Shown here in pieces: positions 32,072-42,549 of a stretch of DNA of 64,000 bases; position 1 is the first letter of the stretch; each line of letters opens with the position of its first letter. The stretch comes from Siphonodentalium dalli. Lineage: Eukaryota > Mollusca > Scaphopoda > Gadilida > Siphonodentaliidae. The DNA lies in the NCBI GenBank assembly GCA_032622095.1, contig CP136068.1, forward strand, positions 163,019,465 through 163,083,464. Direction: 5' to 3'. The notes beneath the pieces are model-generated. The model was not told where the DNA came from and did no database searches. It saw only the letters and a list, made by a program, of their open reading frames with translations. Made by a program: the position numbers and the translations under genes.

Positions 32072-32470
32072 TTCAGGATGGAGCAATAATATATTTCACA
32101 AGAGACAAAGTCTTGAGTAAAATGCGACTGTGCGAATCAGCAAGGCATTCGATAACAGAATCAACATTTTCATGCAAATTGTTTTATATTGACAATTTTG
32201 ATACAAAAAGACCTGTAAGTTTATTAAGTTGTTATGGTATGCTTGAACCAGGGATGGATCCTTCCCTGGCTTGAACACCACAGCAGAGTGTTTCAGTTCT
32301 CTTTATGCCTGCAAAATGTAGACAGTGAAGTCATGCCTTCGGACTAAATATATCGAGTGTAATTCAATAGTAACCCATATGTTTCAGACTATAGAACACA
32401 TGGACTAGTCCTTCAACCGACTTGATTGTCTGGCTAAGAGTCGGACTGAGCCTGGACTAATCCTTCTATA
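32072..32470. other. No feature seen
   Basis: About 400 bp of AT-rich intron between a MITE and the 30-bp array. No ORF or repeat supported. Confidence 0.4.
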
Positions 32471-32474
32471 CATG

Positions 32475-33846
32475 TGACACTTTTGATGATATTGTACTCA
32501 CGGCGGGTATGTTTGATGATATTGTACTCACGGCGGGTATGTTTGATGATATTGTACTCACAGCAGGTATGTTTGATGATATTGTACTCACGGCAGGTAT
32601 GTTTGATGATATTGTACTCACGGCGGGTATGTTTGATGATATTGTACTCACAGCGGGTATGTTTGATGATATTGTACTCACGGCGGGTATGTTTGATGAT
32701 ATTGTACTCACAGCAGGTATGTTTGATGATATTGTACTCACAGCAGGTATGTTTGATGATATTGTACTCACGGCGGGTATGTTTGATGATATTGTACTCA
32801 CGGCGGGTATGTTTGATGATATTGTACTCACGGCGGGTATGTTTGATGATATTGTACTCACGGCGGGTATGTTTGATGGTATTGTACTCACGGCGGGTAT
32901 GTTTGATGATATTGTACTCACAGCGGTATGTTTGATGATATTGTACTCACGGCGGGTATGTTTGATGATATTGTACTCACGGCGGGTATGTTTGATGATA
33001 TTGTACTCACGGCGGGTATGTTTGATGATATTGTACTCACGGCGGGTATGTTTGATGGTATTGTACTCACGGCGGGTATGTTTGATGATATTGTACTCAC
33101 AGCGGTATGTTTGATGATATTGTACTCACGGCGGGTATGTTTGATGATATTGTACTCACGGCGGGTATGTTTGATGATATTGTGCTCACGGCGGGTATGT
33201 TTGATGATATTGTACTCACGGTGGGTATGTTTGATGATATTGTACTCACAGCGGGTATGTTTGATGATATTGTACTGATGGCTGGTATGTTTGATGATAT
33301 TGTACTCACGGCGGGTATGTTTGATGATATTGTACTCACGGCGGTATGTTTGATGATATTGTACTCACGACGGGTATGTTTGATGATATTGTACTCACGG
33401 CGGGTATGTTTGATGATATTGTACTCACGGTGGGTATGTTTGATGATATTGTACTCACGGCGGTATGTTTGATGATATTGTGCTCACGGCGGGTATGTTT
33501 GATGATATTGTACTCACGGCGAGTATGTTTGATGATATTGTACTCACGGCGGGTATGTTTGATGATATTGTACTCACGGTGGGTATGTTTGATGATATTG
33601 TACTCACAGCGGGTATGTTTGATGATATTGTACTGATGGCTGGTATGTTTGATGATATTGTACTCACGGCGGGTATGTTTGATGATATTGTACTCACGGC
33701 GGTATGTTTGATGATATTGTACTCACGGCGGGTATGTTTGATGATATTGTACTCACGGCGGGTATGTTTGATGATATTGTACTCACGGCGGGTATGTTTG
33801 ATGATATTGTACTCACGGCGGGTATGTTTGATGATATTGTACTCAC
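32475..33846. repeat. UBR3: 30-bp array of about 46 UBR3 splice-donor units
   Basis: On the minus strand each unit is the last codons of the 33847-33951 exon (TCAAACATACCCGCC) followed by its donor GTGAGTACAATATCA. The array therefore repeats exon edge plus 5' splice site. Most units are 30 bp (10 codons, VSTISSNIPA) and remain open. Occasional 29-bp units (for example near 33702, 33463 and 33343) break the frame. A rarer GATGGCTGG variant recurs about 358 bp apart, so blocks were copied too. Open frames in several registers here are a result of the repeat. Confidence 0.95.
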
Positions 33847-33951
33847 GGCGGGTATGTTTGATGCTGAGTCAATATCCTCGTACAGCTGGCTGCATTCCAG
33901 TCTGGTTATCACATGACTCATCAAACCTTCCAACGACGACTCAATGGTGAC
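33847..33951 (-). CDS. UBR3: UBR3 exon with amplified 3' edge
   Basis: 105 nt, phase 0 to 0, acceptor TTTTTAACAG (AG at 33952-33953) and first donor GTGAGTACAATATC (33841-33846 side). It encodes VTIESSLEGLMSHVITRLEC, SQLYEDIDS and ASNIPA. The LEGLMSHVI segment fits the UBR3 region that follows the QALAV exon. The end of the exon and its donor start the 30-bp array, so the exact 3' end is ambiguous by multiples of 30 nt. I chose the first donor because it is the shortest form and keeps phase 0 into the next exon. The acceptor side is also partly copied (33973-34009). Confidence 0.87.
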
Positions 33952-34009
33952 CTGTTAAAAAGATTCAAATTCTCATCAAACCTTCCAAGACTCAATGGAG
34001 ACGTGTTAA
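33917..34009. repeat. UBR3: Partial tandem copy of the same exon's acceptor edge
   Basis: CTCATCAAACCTTCCAACGA plus the acceptor and intron start is repeated at 33973 as CTCATCAAACCTTCCAAGAC. A third remnant (TTCAAAATTCTCATCAAA) is at 34466, beyond the piggyBac-type insertion. Confidence 0.75.
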
Positions 34010-34458
34010 CCCTTTGAGTGCCAGGTCCGATTTTTGTATCAACCCATATACCCTGTGCCAATGCATTCTCTTATATATGCGAGTCGCCTCGCATATATAA
34101 GAGAATGCATTGGCCTAACAATTTTTCATCATTTGTTATTATTTTTTACAATTTTAATAACTTTTTCTTATATTCTTTAACAGACTTATTTTGTAGGTTT
34201 AGTGCCAGGGAATTTTACATTTTCCATGGGCATCAAAATTATTACTATGAATACTTGGTGATAGTTTTGAGTTATAACATGCCCCTAAGGTTTTAACCAG
34301 TTTGTTTTTAAATTCGCTATAGCATGCTTAAGCATACCCAACAAAATTCAAACCAAAAAAAAATCGAAAATAATTTTTTTTTTTTTTTTTTGTTTTTAGG
34401 GCCGATTTTACAGACCGTAAATTAGGGCCGATGAGATCGGCCCCTGGCACTAAAATGG
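34010..34458. mobile_element. piggyBac-type MITE with GTGCCAGGTCCGA ends
   Basis: TTAA at 34006-34009 and 34459-34462. Starts CCCTTTGAGTGCCAGG and ends GGCCCCTGGCACTAAAATGG. It contains the CCAATGCATTCTCTTATATA hairpin found in other families, and a poly-T run at 34376-34391. Confidence 0.75.
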
Positions 34459-34539
34459 TTAAAAAGGTTCAAAATTCTCATCAAATATGCCAATGATTAT
34501 GGGGAACTTCATTCTAATCCTAGGTCTCCCATAGCAGTT

Positions 34540-34655
34540 CAGGCCTAAGCAGAATGAGGATACCAGATGGTGAATTTGGTGATGCTAGCCTGCTGAGGGG
34601 ATGGCGTCACAAAATTCACCCTCTGGTAACCTCATCTCCAAATGTCAGACACAAT
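34540..34655. mobile_element. hAT-type MITE, partial, CAAGCCTTGAA family
   Basis: GCAGAATGAGGATACCAGAT to AACCTCATCTCCAAATGTCA, palindromic, with both termini degraded. Confidence 0.6.
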
Positions 34656-34659
34656 TCTG

Positions 34660-35130
34660 TAAGATATTAAGACCACACAAATACATTGGTTCTCCAGGGG
34701 GTGTCAAACAATTATTTCCGAGCACGTATGAGGGGGTGAGCATATGAGGGGGTGAGCGGGTGATAAGAGGACTCAAAAGTATTTTTTTCCCGCAGCTCAA
34801 AAAACAAAAATCCTCCATACTGTCAACTACTTTTGGCCTCAAAACTTAGAGATATTAATGTAATTTTAATGTCAGTATAGCTTGTTTTCTGTTGTAAAAT
34901 TAGTAAATACCTGGTATATGTCAGTTTATGTCACTCAGAACACGTTGCATAAGAAAACACTGCCTTGGCAAACTCAGCTAATCAGGTACACATACAGGTA
35001 GTTGATAGGAAACAGACAGTAGGTGGTGAAAATTTTAATATTCTTCAGAAAATGTTTGATTTCGTATCTGTAGAGGGTGGGTGTCAAAAAATTAACCTTT
35101 TCTATACAATATGTATTCTCCCATACAGTT
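34660..35130. other. No feature seen
   Basis: Intronic; the only structure is a short GAGGGGGTGAGC tandem near 34730. No ORF supported. Confidence 0.4.
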
Positions 35131-35644
35131 TCACGGTGGGGAATCACGTAGTTTCAAGTTGATGAGTATCACATATTCAAAATGGCCGAGGCGATCGCAA
35201 ACATAACCAGAAAATAGGAAAAAGGTAATAAACTAGGATAATGATATATTACATAGTATTTTTGCAGCTACGAGCATATACTATACTATTTTTCAAACAA
35301 GCTGATCAATACCCCATTTATGTCCAAACTCACAGTTGTTTGCTCTAACATTCTGACCAAAGTTGTCAGTCGAAGGATTCTCCTAGATGCATGGGCTGGT
35401 TTATTCCACAAACCTCTGACTGGCAACTTTGGTCAGAATGATATTTAAAACTACTAAGTATTTCCGACCAAATAAGGTATCAACTTGTTTTAAAAATAAA
35501 CTAGCACATGCTTGTAACAGTCAAAATGCTATGTTTTGTGTCAGTTCCTCATATATTATGTTATTGTACATTTGCACTGGCCTCGGCCATTTTGAATGGG
35601 TGGCACTCACCAGCCTCGAATCCACGTGATTCCCCAACGTGAGT
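35131..35644. repeat. Foldback element with CACGGTGGGGAATCACG ends
   Basis: Left GGTGGGGAATCACGTAG and right CCACGTGATTCCCCAACGTG are inverted, as are TTCAAAATGGCCGAGGC with GCCTCGGCCATTTTGAA, and TTCTGACCAAAGTTG with CAACTTTGGTCAGAA. About 510 bp, probably a MITE. Confidence 0.7.
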
Positions 35645-35983
35645 TATGGAATAGTCTATTATTCATTAGGAGGGATGTTCATGAAATGTAAACAGACGAC
35701 AGACAAACAAACATATAATTCAAGTGCCAAAGTAGTCTCATTATTTGGATGAAAATGTTAAGATAATGAGTTCAACAAATGACAAATGATCAATTGTTGA
35801 ACTTATTATCTGAACAATTCCTAAGGGAACTACTCGTCAATGAGTATTTAGTATAGAAAGTGTTAAGAAAGATTATCTTTGTTGTGTATCTTGACACCCC
35901 CATAGAATGTTGCAACAATGCTATCTGTAGACTTACATTTCTCCCTTCATGGAATGTTTCATCACTGCTATATATAGACTTAC
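35645..35983. mobile_element. piggyBac-type MITE fragment (CCCTTTCTATACTA family)
   Basis: 35645-35870 shares ATTAGGAGGGATGTTCA-like, AGCAGACGACAGA-like and TTATCTGAACAATTCC-like words with 37317-37682. Ends are not clear. Confidence 0.5.
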
Positions 35984-36102
35984 GTTTCTCCCTTTCCTTC
36001 TCCAGGCATCCCTCTCTTCCTGAGTAAATTTACACGTCGTCACTGCCAGGGCCTGAACGTATGCTACGTTAAATAACATTTGAACAATGAAACGGTAGTG
36101 TT
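35984..36102 (-). CDS. UBR3: UBR3 exon: VQMLFNVAYVQALAV segment
   Basis: 119 nt; the first two bases complete a Glu codon and the exon leaves in phase 0. Acceptor ATTTTTCAG (AG at 36103-36104), donor GTAAGTCTATATA. It encodes HYRFIVQMLFNVAYVQALAV, then TTCKFTQEERDAWRRKGRN. This matches the UBR3 segment of form IVKVLF...Y.QALAAL....S.EDR.AW. The nine codons MLFNVAYVQ are the seed of a 27-bp array just upstream in the intron (36162-36379). Confidence 0.9.
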
Positions 36103-36104
36103 CT

Positions 36105-36160
36105 GAAAAATTAAAGATAGTGTTCTGAGAAAATTGAAGATAATTATCATTACTGCCAGG
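36105..36160 (-). pseudogene. UBR3: Decayed second copy of the exon start
   Basis: Between the real exon and the 27-bp array, a second TTTTCTCAG-AACACTATC stretch and a CCCTGGCAGTAATGA stretch mirror the exon's acceptor and its ALAVT codons out of order. Reading frames no longer connect. Confidence 0.55.
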
Positions 36161-36161
36161 G

Positions 36162-36379
36162 ACTGAACATACGCTATGTTAAACAACATCTGAACATACG
36201 CTATGTTAAACAACATCTGAACATACGCCATGTTAAACAACATCTGAACATACGCTATGTTAAACAACATCTGAACATACGCTATGTTAAACAACATCTG
36301 AACATACGCTATGTTAAACAATATCTGAACATATGCTATGTTAAACAACATCTGAACATACGCTATGTTAAACAACATC
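36162..36379. repeat. UBR3: 27-bp array, 8 units, derived from UBR3 coding sequence
   Basis: On the minus strand each unit reads ATGTTGTTTAACATAGCG then TATGTTCAG, nine codons (MLFNIAYVQ) copied from the adjacent exon. All units are in frame and stop-free, with single changes (I for M, M for I). Each contains TTCAG, a possible acceptor. Confidence 0.9.
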
Positions 36380-36494
36380 TGAACAATGAAAAGGTAATGC
36401 CAATAATTATATGCTTCAGGGTGTACCGATGTATTCAAATGTGAAAACCAAGACGGCTGCTAGAGATTACTCCGAAGATCCATATGAAGTTTGG

Positions 36495-36866
36495 TAGGGC
36501 TGCATCGACACGCTTGGTCACGATATGATACAAATCACGATACATGATCAACGATACAATATATATCACGATACACTAAATTTGTGTTTCCAAATGAATA
36601 CCACCTGAATTATCAGAAACAACAAGTTTATAACTGGAGGTAGAGTTCATTTTAAACTAAAATGGAGTTTAATTGTTGGGTAGATGAGTCAAATATATAT
36701 AGTATACATGTAAATATGAGAGATAATTGCAGGTTTTGCTTTTTTACACTAGCCCATCTTCAGACATTACTTGATTTCCTGTATCGCGATACACAGGACA
36801 CGATACGCGTATCGTTTGAAAGTGTATCATGATACATTGAATTCACGATGAATCATTGCAGCCCTA
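36495..36866. mobile_element. hAT-type MITE, TAGGGCTGCA ends
   Basis: Ends TAGGGCTGCATCGA and TCATTGCAGCCCTA, with an exact 8-bp duplication AAGTTTGG at 36487-36494 and 36867-36874. The interior is rich in ATCACGATAC words. TAGGGCTGCA ends are classic hAT. Confidence 0.9.
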
Positions 36867-36879
36867 AAGTTTGGTGATG

Positions 36880-37128
36880 ATCGGATGAGAGATGTGGGCT
36901 GTAGGGTGTGGCTCGGATGAGAGATGTGACCTGTAGGGTATGGCTCGGATGAGAGATGTGACCTGTAGTGTGTGGCTCGGATGAGAGATGTGACCCGTAG
37001 GGTGTGGCTCGGATGAGAGATATGACCTGTAGGGTGTGGCTCGGATGAGAGATGTGACCTGTAGGGTGTGGCTCGGATGAGAGCTGTAGGGTGTGGCTCG
37101 GATGAGAGATGTGGGCTGTAGGGTGTGT
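36880..37128. repeat. 32-bp tandem array, about 8 units
   Basis: Unit GGATGAGAGATGTGACCTGT plus AGGGTGTGGCTC, starting just beyond the hAT MITE. One unit is shortened at 37081. Confidence 0.85.
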
Positions 37129-37316
37129 TAAAGGAAATTGTTGAAGGATCACGACCAGACAGACGCCAATCAATGACAATAGCTCCAACTCGTCAAGTAG
37201 AGCTAAAATATTGTGCCATTTTTCCATAAATTTTCAAGGCCTGGGAGCGATTTTTTTAAATTCCAAAACTTTCCAGGATTCCATATATATACGAACCCTG
37301 AGTTAACCCTTTATAT

Positions 37317-37682
37317 ACTAAATGAATTCTCCCAGTCAGTTAAAAAGTGTACATCAGAATGGTCTATTGTTGATTTGGAGGGACGATAGGTGGTAAAAGC
37401 AGACGACAGATAATGTAACCATGATCTAACCCTTTCTATACTACATGGATTATCCCAGTCAGCTATAAAGTGTACATCGGAATGGTCTATTATTGATTTG
37501 GAGGGATGCTAGGTGATAAAAGCAGACAACAGTTCAATAAAAGTGCAGAAGGAGCCCTATTTACTGATGGAAATGTTTAGATAATAACTTCAACAAACGA
37601 CATATGGTCGTTTCTTGAACTTTTTACCTGAACATTTCCTATGGGATAACTACTCCTCAATGATGCTTCAGTATAGAGATGG
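37317..37682. mobile_element. piggyBac-type MITE, CCCTTTATATACTA family
   Basis: TTAA at 37313-37316 and 37683-37686. The first 110 bp are repeated once inside (second CCCTTTCTATACTAC at 37430). The right half is inverted (TTCAGTATAGAGATGG). Fragments occur at 29.95, 35.65, 53.7, 54.57 and 55.2 kb. Confidence 0.7.
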
Positions 37683-37741
37683 TTAAAATGGGTGACTATG
37701 GGTTCTGGTAGCTTTAAGTTACTTCAGTAGTAGCAACTCAC

Positions 37742-37839
37742 CTCGTTCTATTGTTACAGGGAGGGTCAGAATAAGTTGGATCAGCAGGCTGGTCATGTCT
37801 TTTAGCAGAAGTGGAACTTCCTTGTTGAATAAAAGAAGA
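37742..37839 (-). CDS. UBR3: UBR3 exon: VPLLLKDMTSLLIQLILTLP segment
   Basis: 98 nt; the first base completes a Ser codon and the exon leaves one base. Acceptor TTTTTCAG (AG at 37840-37841), donor GTGAGTTG. The phase-correct frame encodes LLLFNKEVPLLLKDM then TSLLIQLILTLPVTIER, matching the UBR3 form EVP.L..D.TSLL...L..P. The longer open frame at this place is a different, wrong frame. This shows that open-frame length alone misleads here. Confidence 0.9.
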
Positions 37840-37842
37840 CTG

Positions 37843-38463
37843 AAAAAATACAAAATAAAATGGAAAACTTAAAGCCACACAGCAGTTTGTGATCCAAAAT
37901 ACACCTAATAATATTTGCGTTTTAATTTTTCCCACTATCGACATAGGTCGATAAATACCTGTACTACCTTTATTTGAGCATTATAGGTCCCAGAAAGATG
38001 CATTAAAGTCATAAAAAATATAACTTCGAACACATGTACAGAGCCCATATAAAACGGTGCAATTTGCTTTCATCGGAATTCTGGAATCGGAAACGGAATG
38101 TACAGAAAAAGTATATTGCGCTATCTTAACATGACACAATTAAAATACTTCACATACTGCTTTCTCTTCATGTTAATTATCAAAATTAAGTACCGGTAGT
38201 ACCATAAAAGTTTCAGAACGAAGACAATTTTAGATTTTCTAGATCATCTACTTGTGAATTTTTTATGAGACCACTGATTAAAAAATTTGAACCGGCACAA
38301 ATGAAACAATCTCAAATTTATCAAAAAATATACGAAAAAAAACACAAATTTTCAGCGACATATCAACGAATTTGTTTGGACATCTTCCGCATATGTATGT
38401 TTTGAGATACCTCTTACCAAACTATATATACATAGTTGTGGGATTTGAATGAGACATGTTTGT
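37843..38463. other. Intron, no feature seen
   Basis: AT-rich intron without ORF or recognisable repeat. Confidence 0.4.
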
Positions 38464-38813
38464 TTAAAGGGGTACTGTACACTAAATCCAGCCATTTATG
38501 GAACCATCTCCTTTTATACTCAACAGAATATATGCAACAAATGAACGAATTTGAGCGATGGATGAGTTCAAAATACACTCATGTGCTCTATGAACGATGC
38601 AAACAACATGGTAATTATAATGAAAATGATTTTATGACTCCAGCAATAAATTCAATTTCATTATAATTACCATGTTGTTTGCATCGTTCTGAGCAAATGA
38701 GTGGATTTTCCACTAACCCATGGCTCAAATTCATTCATTTGTTGCATATATGCTATTGAGTATAAAAGTAGATGGTCCCATAAATGGCCGGGTTTGGGGT
38801 ACAGTAAACCTTT
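38464..38813. repeat. 350-bp foldback element
   Basis: Left TTTAAAGGGGTACTGTAC pairs with right GGGTACAGTAAACCTTTA. Long inner arms also pair (GCAAACAACATGGTAATTAT with ATAATTACCATGTTGTTTGC). The open frame across its left arm is a by-product. Confidence 0.8.
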
Positions 38814-38859
38814 ATTGATGGTTTATCTCATACTTGAACTTTCTTTATTGATAAAGATA

Positions 38860-38930
38860 CAAGCCTTGAAATAGTGTGGCTGTCATTTGCACCAGAGGTC
38901 ACCAGAGGGTGAATTTAGTGACACTACACA
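38860..38930. mobile_element. hAT-type MITE, left-end fragment
   Basis: CAAGCCTTGAAATAGTGTGG to AGAGGGTGAATTTAGTGA; ends 20 bp from the UBR3 exon at 38953. Confidence 0.6.
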
Positions 38931-38952
38931 GTGGTTATAAATAGATTCGTAC

Positions 38953-39061
38953 CTTGTGGAGTCCTCCGTTGTTGATACACCAGTGACATGTGACCACAGG
39001 TCGGTGTACGGCTTCAGTGTGAGTATCTTACTATGCATACTCAACACGTGTATCACAGGCA
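38953..39061 (-). CDS. UBR3: UBR3 exon: PVIHVLSMHSKIL segment
   Basis: 109 nt; the first two bases complete a Leu codon and the exon leaves two bases. Acceptor CTTGTTTCAG (AG at 39062-39063), donor GTACGAATC. It encodes PVIHVLSMHSKILTLKPY then TDLWSHVTGVSTTEDST. The pattern L..LFHVL..H and the following W..L fit UBR3 directly after the TNLE.. GG exon. It restores the frame between the exons at 40880 and 37742, which cannot be joined directly. A short direct repeat (CACAGGTAACGAGC) lies just upstream at 39087-39160. Confidence 0.88.
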
Positions 39062-39340
39062 CTGAAACAAGAGAACATTTGATAAGCATGCACAGGTAAC
39101 GAGCAGAAACGTATCGTGATATACACAGGTAACGAGCCGAAACATAACATGATATACGCTTAGTATGGCACAGAGTCAGCAATCTGCAACTGATGATCAC
39201 CCTATCAAAACATTTTGGCATCTATTTAACTCATTTGTAGTCAATTTCCCAAAAATGTCTACTTATACTTTTGGCATTCAAATTTAAATAAATCGGCTTT
39301 TTTGGGGCTACGTTCTAAAACTCTTTTCAAAATCCATTAA

Positions 39341-39548
39341 CCCTTTCAGTGCCAAGTCCGATTTTTGTATCAACCCATATTTCCTTGATAATTTTTCAAA
39401 TTTATTTGATTATAATAATGTGATACATTAATGGAAAGAGCTCTAAGAGCTCTTTCCATCAATGTATCACATTATTATAATCAATAAATTTGAAAAATGA
39501 CCAAGGAAATATGGGTTGATACAAAAATCAGACTTGGCACTGAAAGGG
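39341..39548. mobile_element. piggyBac-type MITE, near-perfect 208-bp palindrome
   Basis: TTAA at 39337-39340 and 39549-39552. The whole element is one foldback centred on AAGAGCTCTAAGAGCTCTT, with ends CCCTTTCAGTGCCAAGTC and GACTTGGCACTGAAAGGG. Confidence 0.85.
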
Positions 39549-39659
39549 TTAAACTGCTCCAGGATCCTGCTTCTATTTCAAAATAAATGTCATGAGGAGC
39601 AATATGTCTGCAATAATTTGGGACCCTTGGTCATTATTCTATTAGCCTCTTCTTTAAAC

Positions 39660-39960
39660 GCCCATTTAATTTTTGCGTCACCAATTTAATAACAATATAT
39701 GACATAAAATATGATTAAAATACTATAATTCATCACCATTTGGAATGTCTGGTCTCAGAAGGTACCCTTACTAGAGTAAGAGAAAATAGCTGAAATCATA
39801 GAAACATGTCCCCTGTTTCGCTCCCAGAATGCAACATAATTCAAACTAAGATATAGAGTTATTACACTTCCATTGAAAATTTTAGACTTTGAAGTACAGT
39901 CCAGATGAAACTTAAGCACAGCACATTGGTACCTCAATAAAAACAACATGTTCACAGTTT
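39660..39960. mobile_element. Inverted partial copy of the TTAAAGG-ended MITE family
   Basis: TTTAAACGCCCATTTAATTT then CATAAAATATGATTAAAATA, the reverse of parts of 2121-2592 and 60760-61203. Confidence 0.6.
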
Positions 39961-39964
39961 ATTA

Positions 39965-40105
39965 CACCAGATATAATACATTGATTGATTTTACAGTTTG
40001 AAACACCAAATACATTCATTGATTTTACAGTCTGAAACACCGAATACATTGATTGATTGTACAGTCTGTACACCAAATACATTGATTGATTTTACAGTGT
40101 GTACT
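39965..40105. repeat. About 38-bp tandem repeat, 4 units
   Basis: Units read AATACATTGATTGATTTTAC plus AGTCTGAAACACC. Confidence 0.75.
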
Positions 40106-40195
40106 AGTTCTGTTTTCATTGTAACAAACCACCGGCTCAGTCAATGATTGGTAGAATAATAATTATTTGAGAGACAATTGTGAAAAGATCCACTC

Positions 40196-40822
40196 AAGTA
40201 ATTTACATCACCATTTGTAATATTTACATCACCATTTGTAATATTTAAGTTTATTCATTTAGATCACCATTTGTAATATTTAAGGTTATTAATTTACATC
40301 ACCATTTTAATATTGACATCAACATTTGTAATATTTACATCACCATTTGTAATATTTACATCACCATTTGTAATATTTAAGGTTATTAATTTACATCACC
40401 ATTTTAATATTGACATCAACATTTGTAATATTTACATCACCATTTGTAATATTTAAGTTTATTCATTTACATCACCATTTGTAATATTTAAGTTTATTCA
40501 TTTAGATCACCATTTGTAATATTTAAGGTTATTAATTTACATCACCATTTTAATATTTACATCACCATTTGTAATATTTACATCACCATTTGTAATATTT
40601 AAGTTTATTCATTTACATCACCATTTGTAATATTTACATCACCATTTGTAATATTTAAGGTTATTAATTTACATCACCATTTGTAATATTTACATCACCA
40701 TTTGTAATATTTACATCACTATTTGTAATATTTACATAACCATTTGTAATATTTACATCACCATTTGTAATATTTACATCACCATTTGTAATATTTACAT
40801 CACCATTTGTAATATTTAAGGT
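40196..40822. repeat. 21-bp minisatellite with longer alternates
   Basis: ATCACCATTTGTAATATTTA repeats, mixed with longer units in which AAGGTTATTAATTTAC or AAGTTTATTCATTTAC is inserted; about 27 units. It ends about 50 bp from the UBR3 exon donor at 40880. Confidence 0.85.
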
Positions 40823-40879
40823 TATTTCATGTCTTGAAGGCCCAGCTGGAACCTTAGTTATAAAATATTACCAACTCAC

Positions 40880-40959
40880 AAAAGCAATATTTCTTTGGAG
40901 TAGCTGGCTCATGACATAGAACTCCACCTTTTTGGAGAAGATCTACTTCCAAATTAGTC
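40880..40959 (-). CDS. UBR3: UBR3 exon: RTNLEVDLLQKGG segment
   Basis: 80 nt; the first base completes an Arg codon and the exon leaves one base. Acceptor TTTATTTCAG (AG at 40960-40961), donor GTGAGTTGG. It encodes TNLEVDLLQKGGVLCHE then PATPKKYCF. With the preceding exon it forms SVARTNLEVDLLQKGG, one of the most conserved stretches of UBR3 (form SVARTNLE.EL...GG). Too short for an ORF search; found by splice sites and phase. Confidence 0.92.
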
Positions 40960-40999
40960 CTGAAATAAAGATAAGATAAATTCTATTGAACCCTTTTAA

Positions 41000-41225
41000 C
41001 CCTTTCATGACTGGAGCTTCCTGAAATTTTGCAAAAACCCTGTGCCAATGTATTCTCTTATATATGCAAGTCTCCCATAGGGAGCCTCGCATATATAAGA
41101 GAATACATTGGCCTAACAATATTTATGTTGAACTTGTAAGCCAGTGCATTCTCTCATATATGTGAGGATCCCTATGGGAGACTCAAATATATAAAAGAAC
41201 CAGCACAGCTCCAGTTGTGAAAGGG
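41000..41225. mobile_element. piggyBac-type MITE (double foldback family)
   Basis: TTAA at 40996-40999 and 41226-41229. CCCTTTCATGACTGGAGC to GTTGTGAAAGGG. Confidence 0.8.
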
Positions 41226-41229
41226 TTAA

Positions 41230-42549
41230 AAGTAGGAGGTAATAAACATTATACAAACACAAACACAAGTTCTGAAGAGCTTTTGACCGACTGTGAAATG
41301 ATAGGAGAGACTACAGGGTTAACTAAAACAGTAATAGTCCTGCAATGAGAAAGTGAGGGGCCTCAGGGGGGGAGGGGGGGTAATCTATACAGAAGATCAA
41401 TCAGAACTATTTTTGTTGACGATATCGGCAAGAAAGATGACATACATTACGTCAAAGATCCACTTCGGGTTTGATGCCCCGATCATTACTGGTTATTCAT
41501 CTGACTTAAATCACAATAGATATAGCTACCTTATCAATGAAGGTGACAGTCATGGATTGAACTTATCTGATACAACAGTGTAGAATAAATACAGAACACA
41601 TCTTGCATCATAATCTTGAATCTTTTATCAAACTCATTGCAGACGTGCATTGTTACATTTCTCTCAATCTACGTGAAATATATCAATGCCTAACCTATTT
41701 AAAGAGGGTGTCTAGTGAATATTGAGTGGTCATTTTCATATCTCTGAAGCTAATTTGCAGATATAGTTTTCTGGGTTACTGATAAAAGAGTCCATATTGT
41801 ACTGTTTAATACATATTTGATGCTTTGTTGGCATGTCGGAACTGTTTCTAGATTTGCATGTATTTGTTTCTAGATTTACATGTATTTGTTGAGATTTTTC
41901 ATAAGTAGGTTAATTGTTTTAACACCCGAAAATAAGATTTATAGCAAGAGTTAATAATTTACCTGAACAAACCATCAGTGTCATGGCAGTTAAATGATAA
42001 TACCTGCTTTAGCTGCCTTACTTCTCTTTATTATAACTTTTGCTCCGGATATTTGCAAGGAAATCCCCATTCAAAATTGATTACTTGACCTCTCTTAAAT
42101 AGAATTTACATCGATTGGTATAAATAAAAAACAATTAGTTGTCAAATTTTGATTTATTTTCAAACAACTAAGACATTGGTGTTTCTCTTGGCAAGCAATT
42201 GTAGCCCAAACACTTGGTACCGTTAGTCCGAGTTCGAAATGTTTTTTAAAATAATGAGAATTTGAGATCGATCGTGTTTTTTTATCCTGTCACTTTAACA
42301 GCGTTTGTCTTTTCTGCATCTTCAGTATCTGGTTCCTCTGAGATGAAGTTATTTGCCATTTTGCCAGACTGTTTTAATTTTGTCGACCGGTATTCTGTTC
42401 CTTATTGTCAAATCTTTACATATTTAATGAGACTCAAAACGCCAGCCATCGCAGAATCAACTGAAGTTGGATCAAACGGAAGATCGCCAAATTATTTTGC
42501 TTTTGCCACAGTGAATGTAATAGCCGGTCTATCAGGGTTAGATTTGCAC
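41230..42549. other. Intron, no gene supported
   Basis: Purine run AGGGGGGGAGGGGGGG-like at 41366-41381, otherwise AT-rich. Short open frames on both strands (41353-41583, 42262-42657) have no recognisable domain, and the second runs into a MITE. Confidence 0.45.

Noticed and set aside
32466-33950. Long open frames of 80-200 codons on both strands (VSTISSNIPA, MFDDIVLTAG and similar repeats)
   Set aside because: They arise because the 30-bp unit lacks stops in several registers. Only the minus-strand register next to the 33847 exon has any splice-based case for translation.
37738-37944. Open frame reading SSFIQQGSSTSAKRHDQ at the 37.7-kb exon
   Set aside because: It is the wrong frame. The phase imposed by the preceding exon gives VPLLLKDMTSLLIQL, which fits UBR3.
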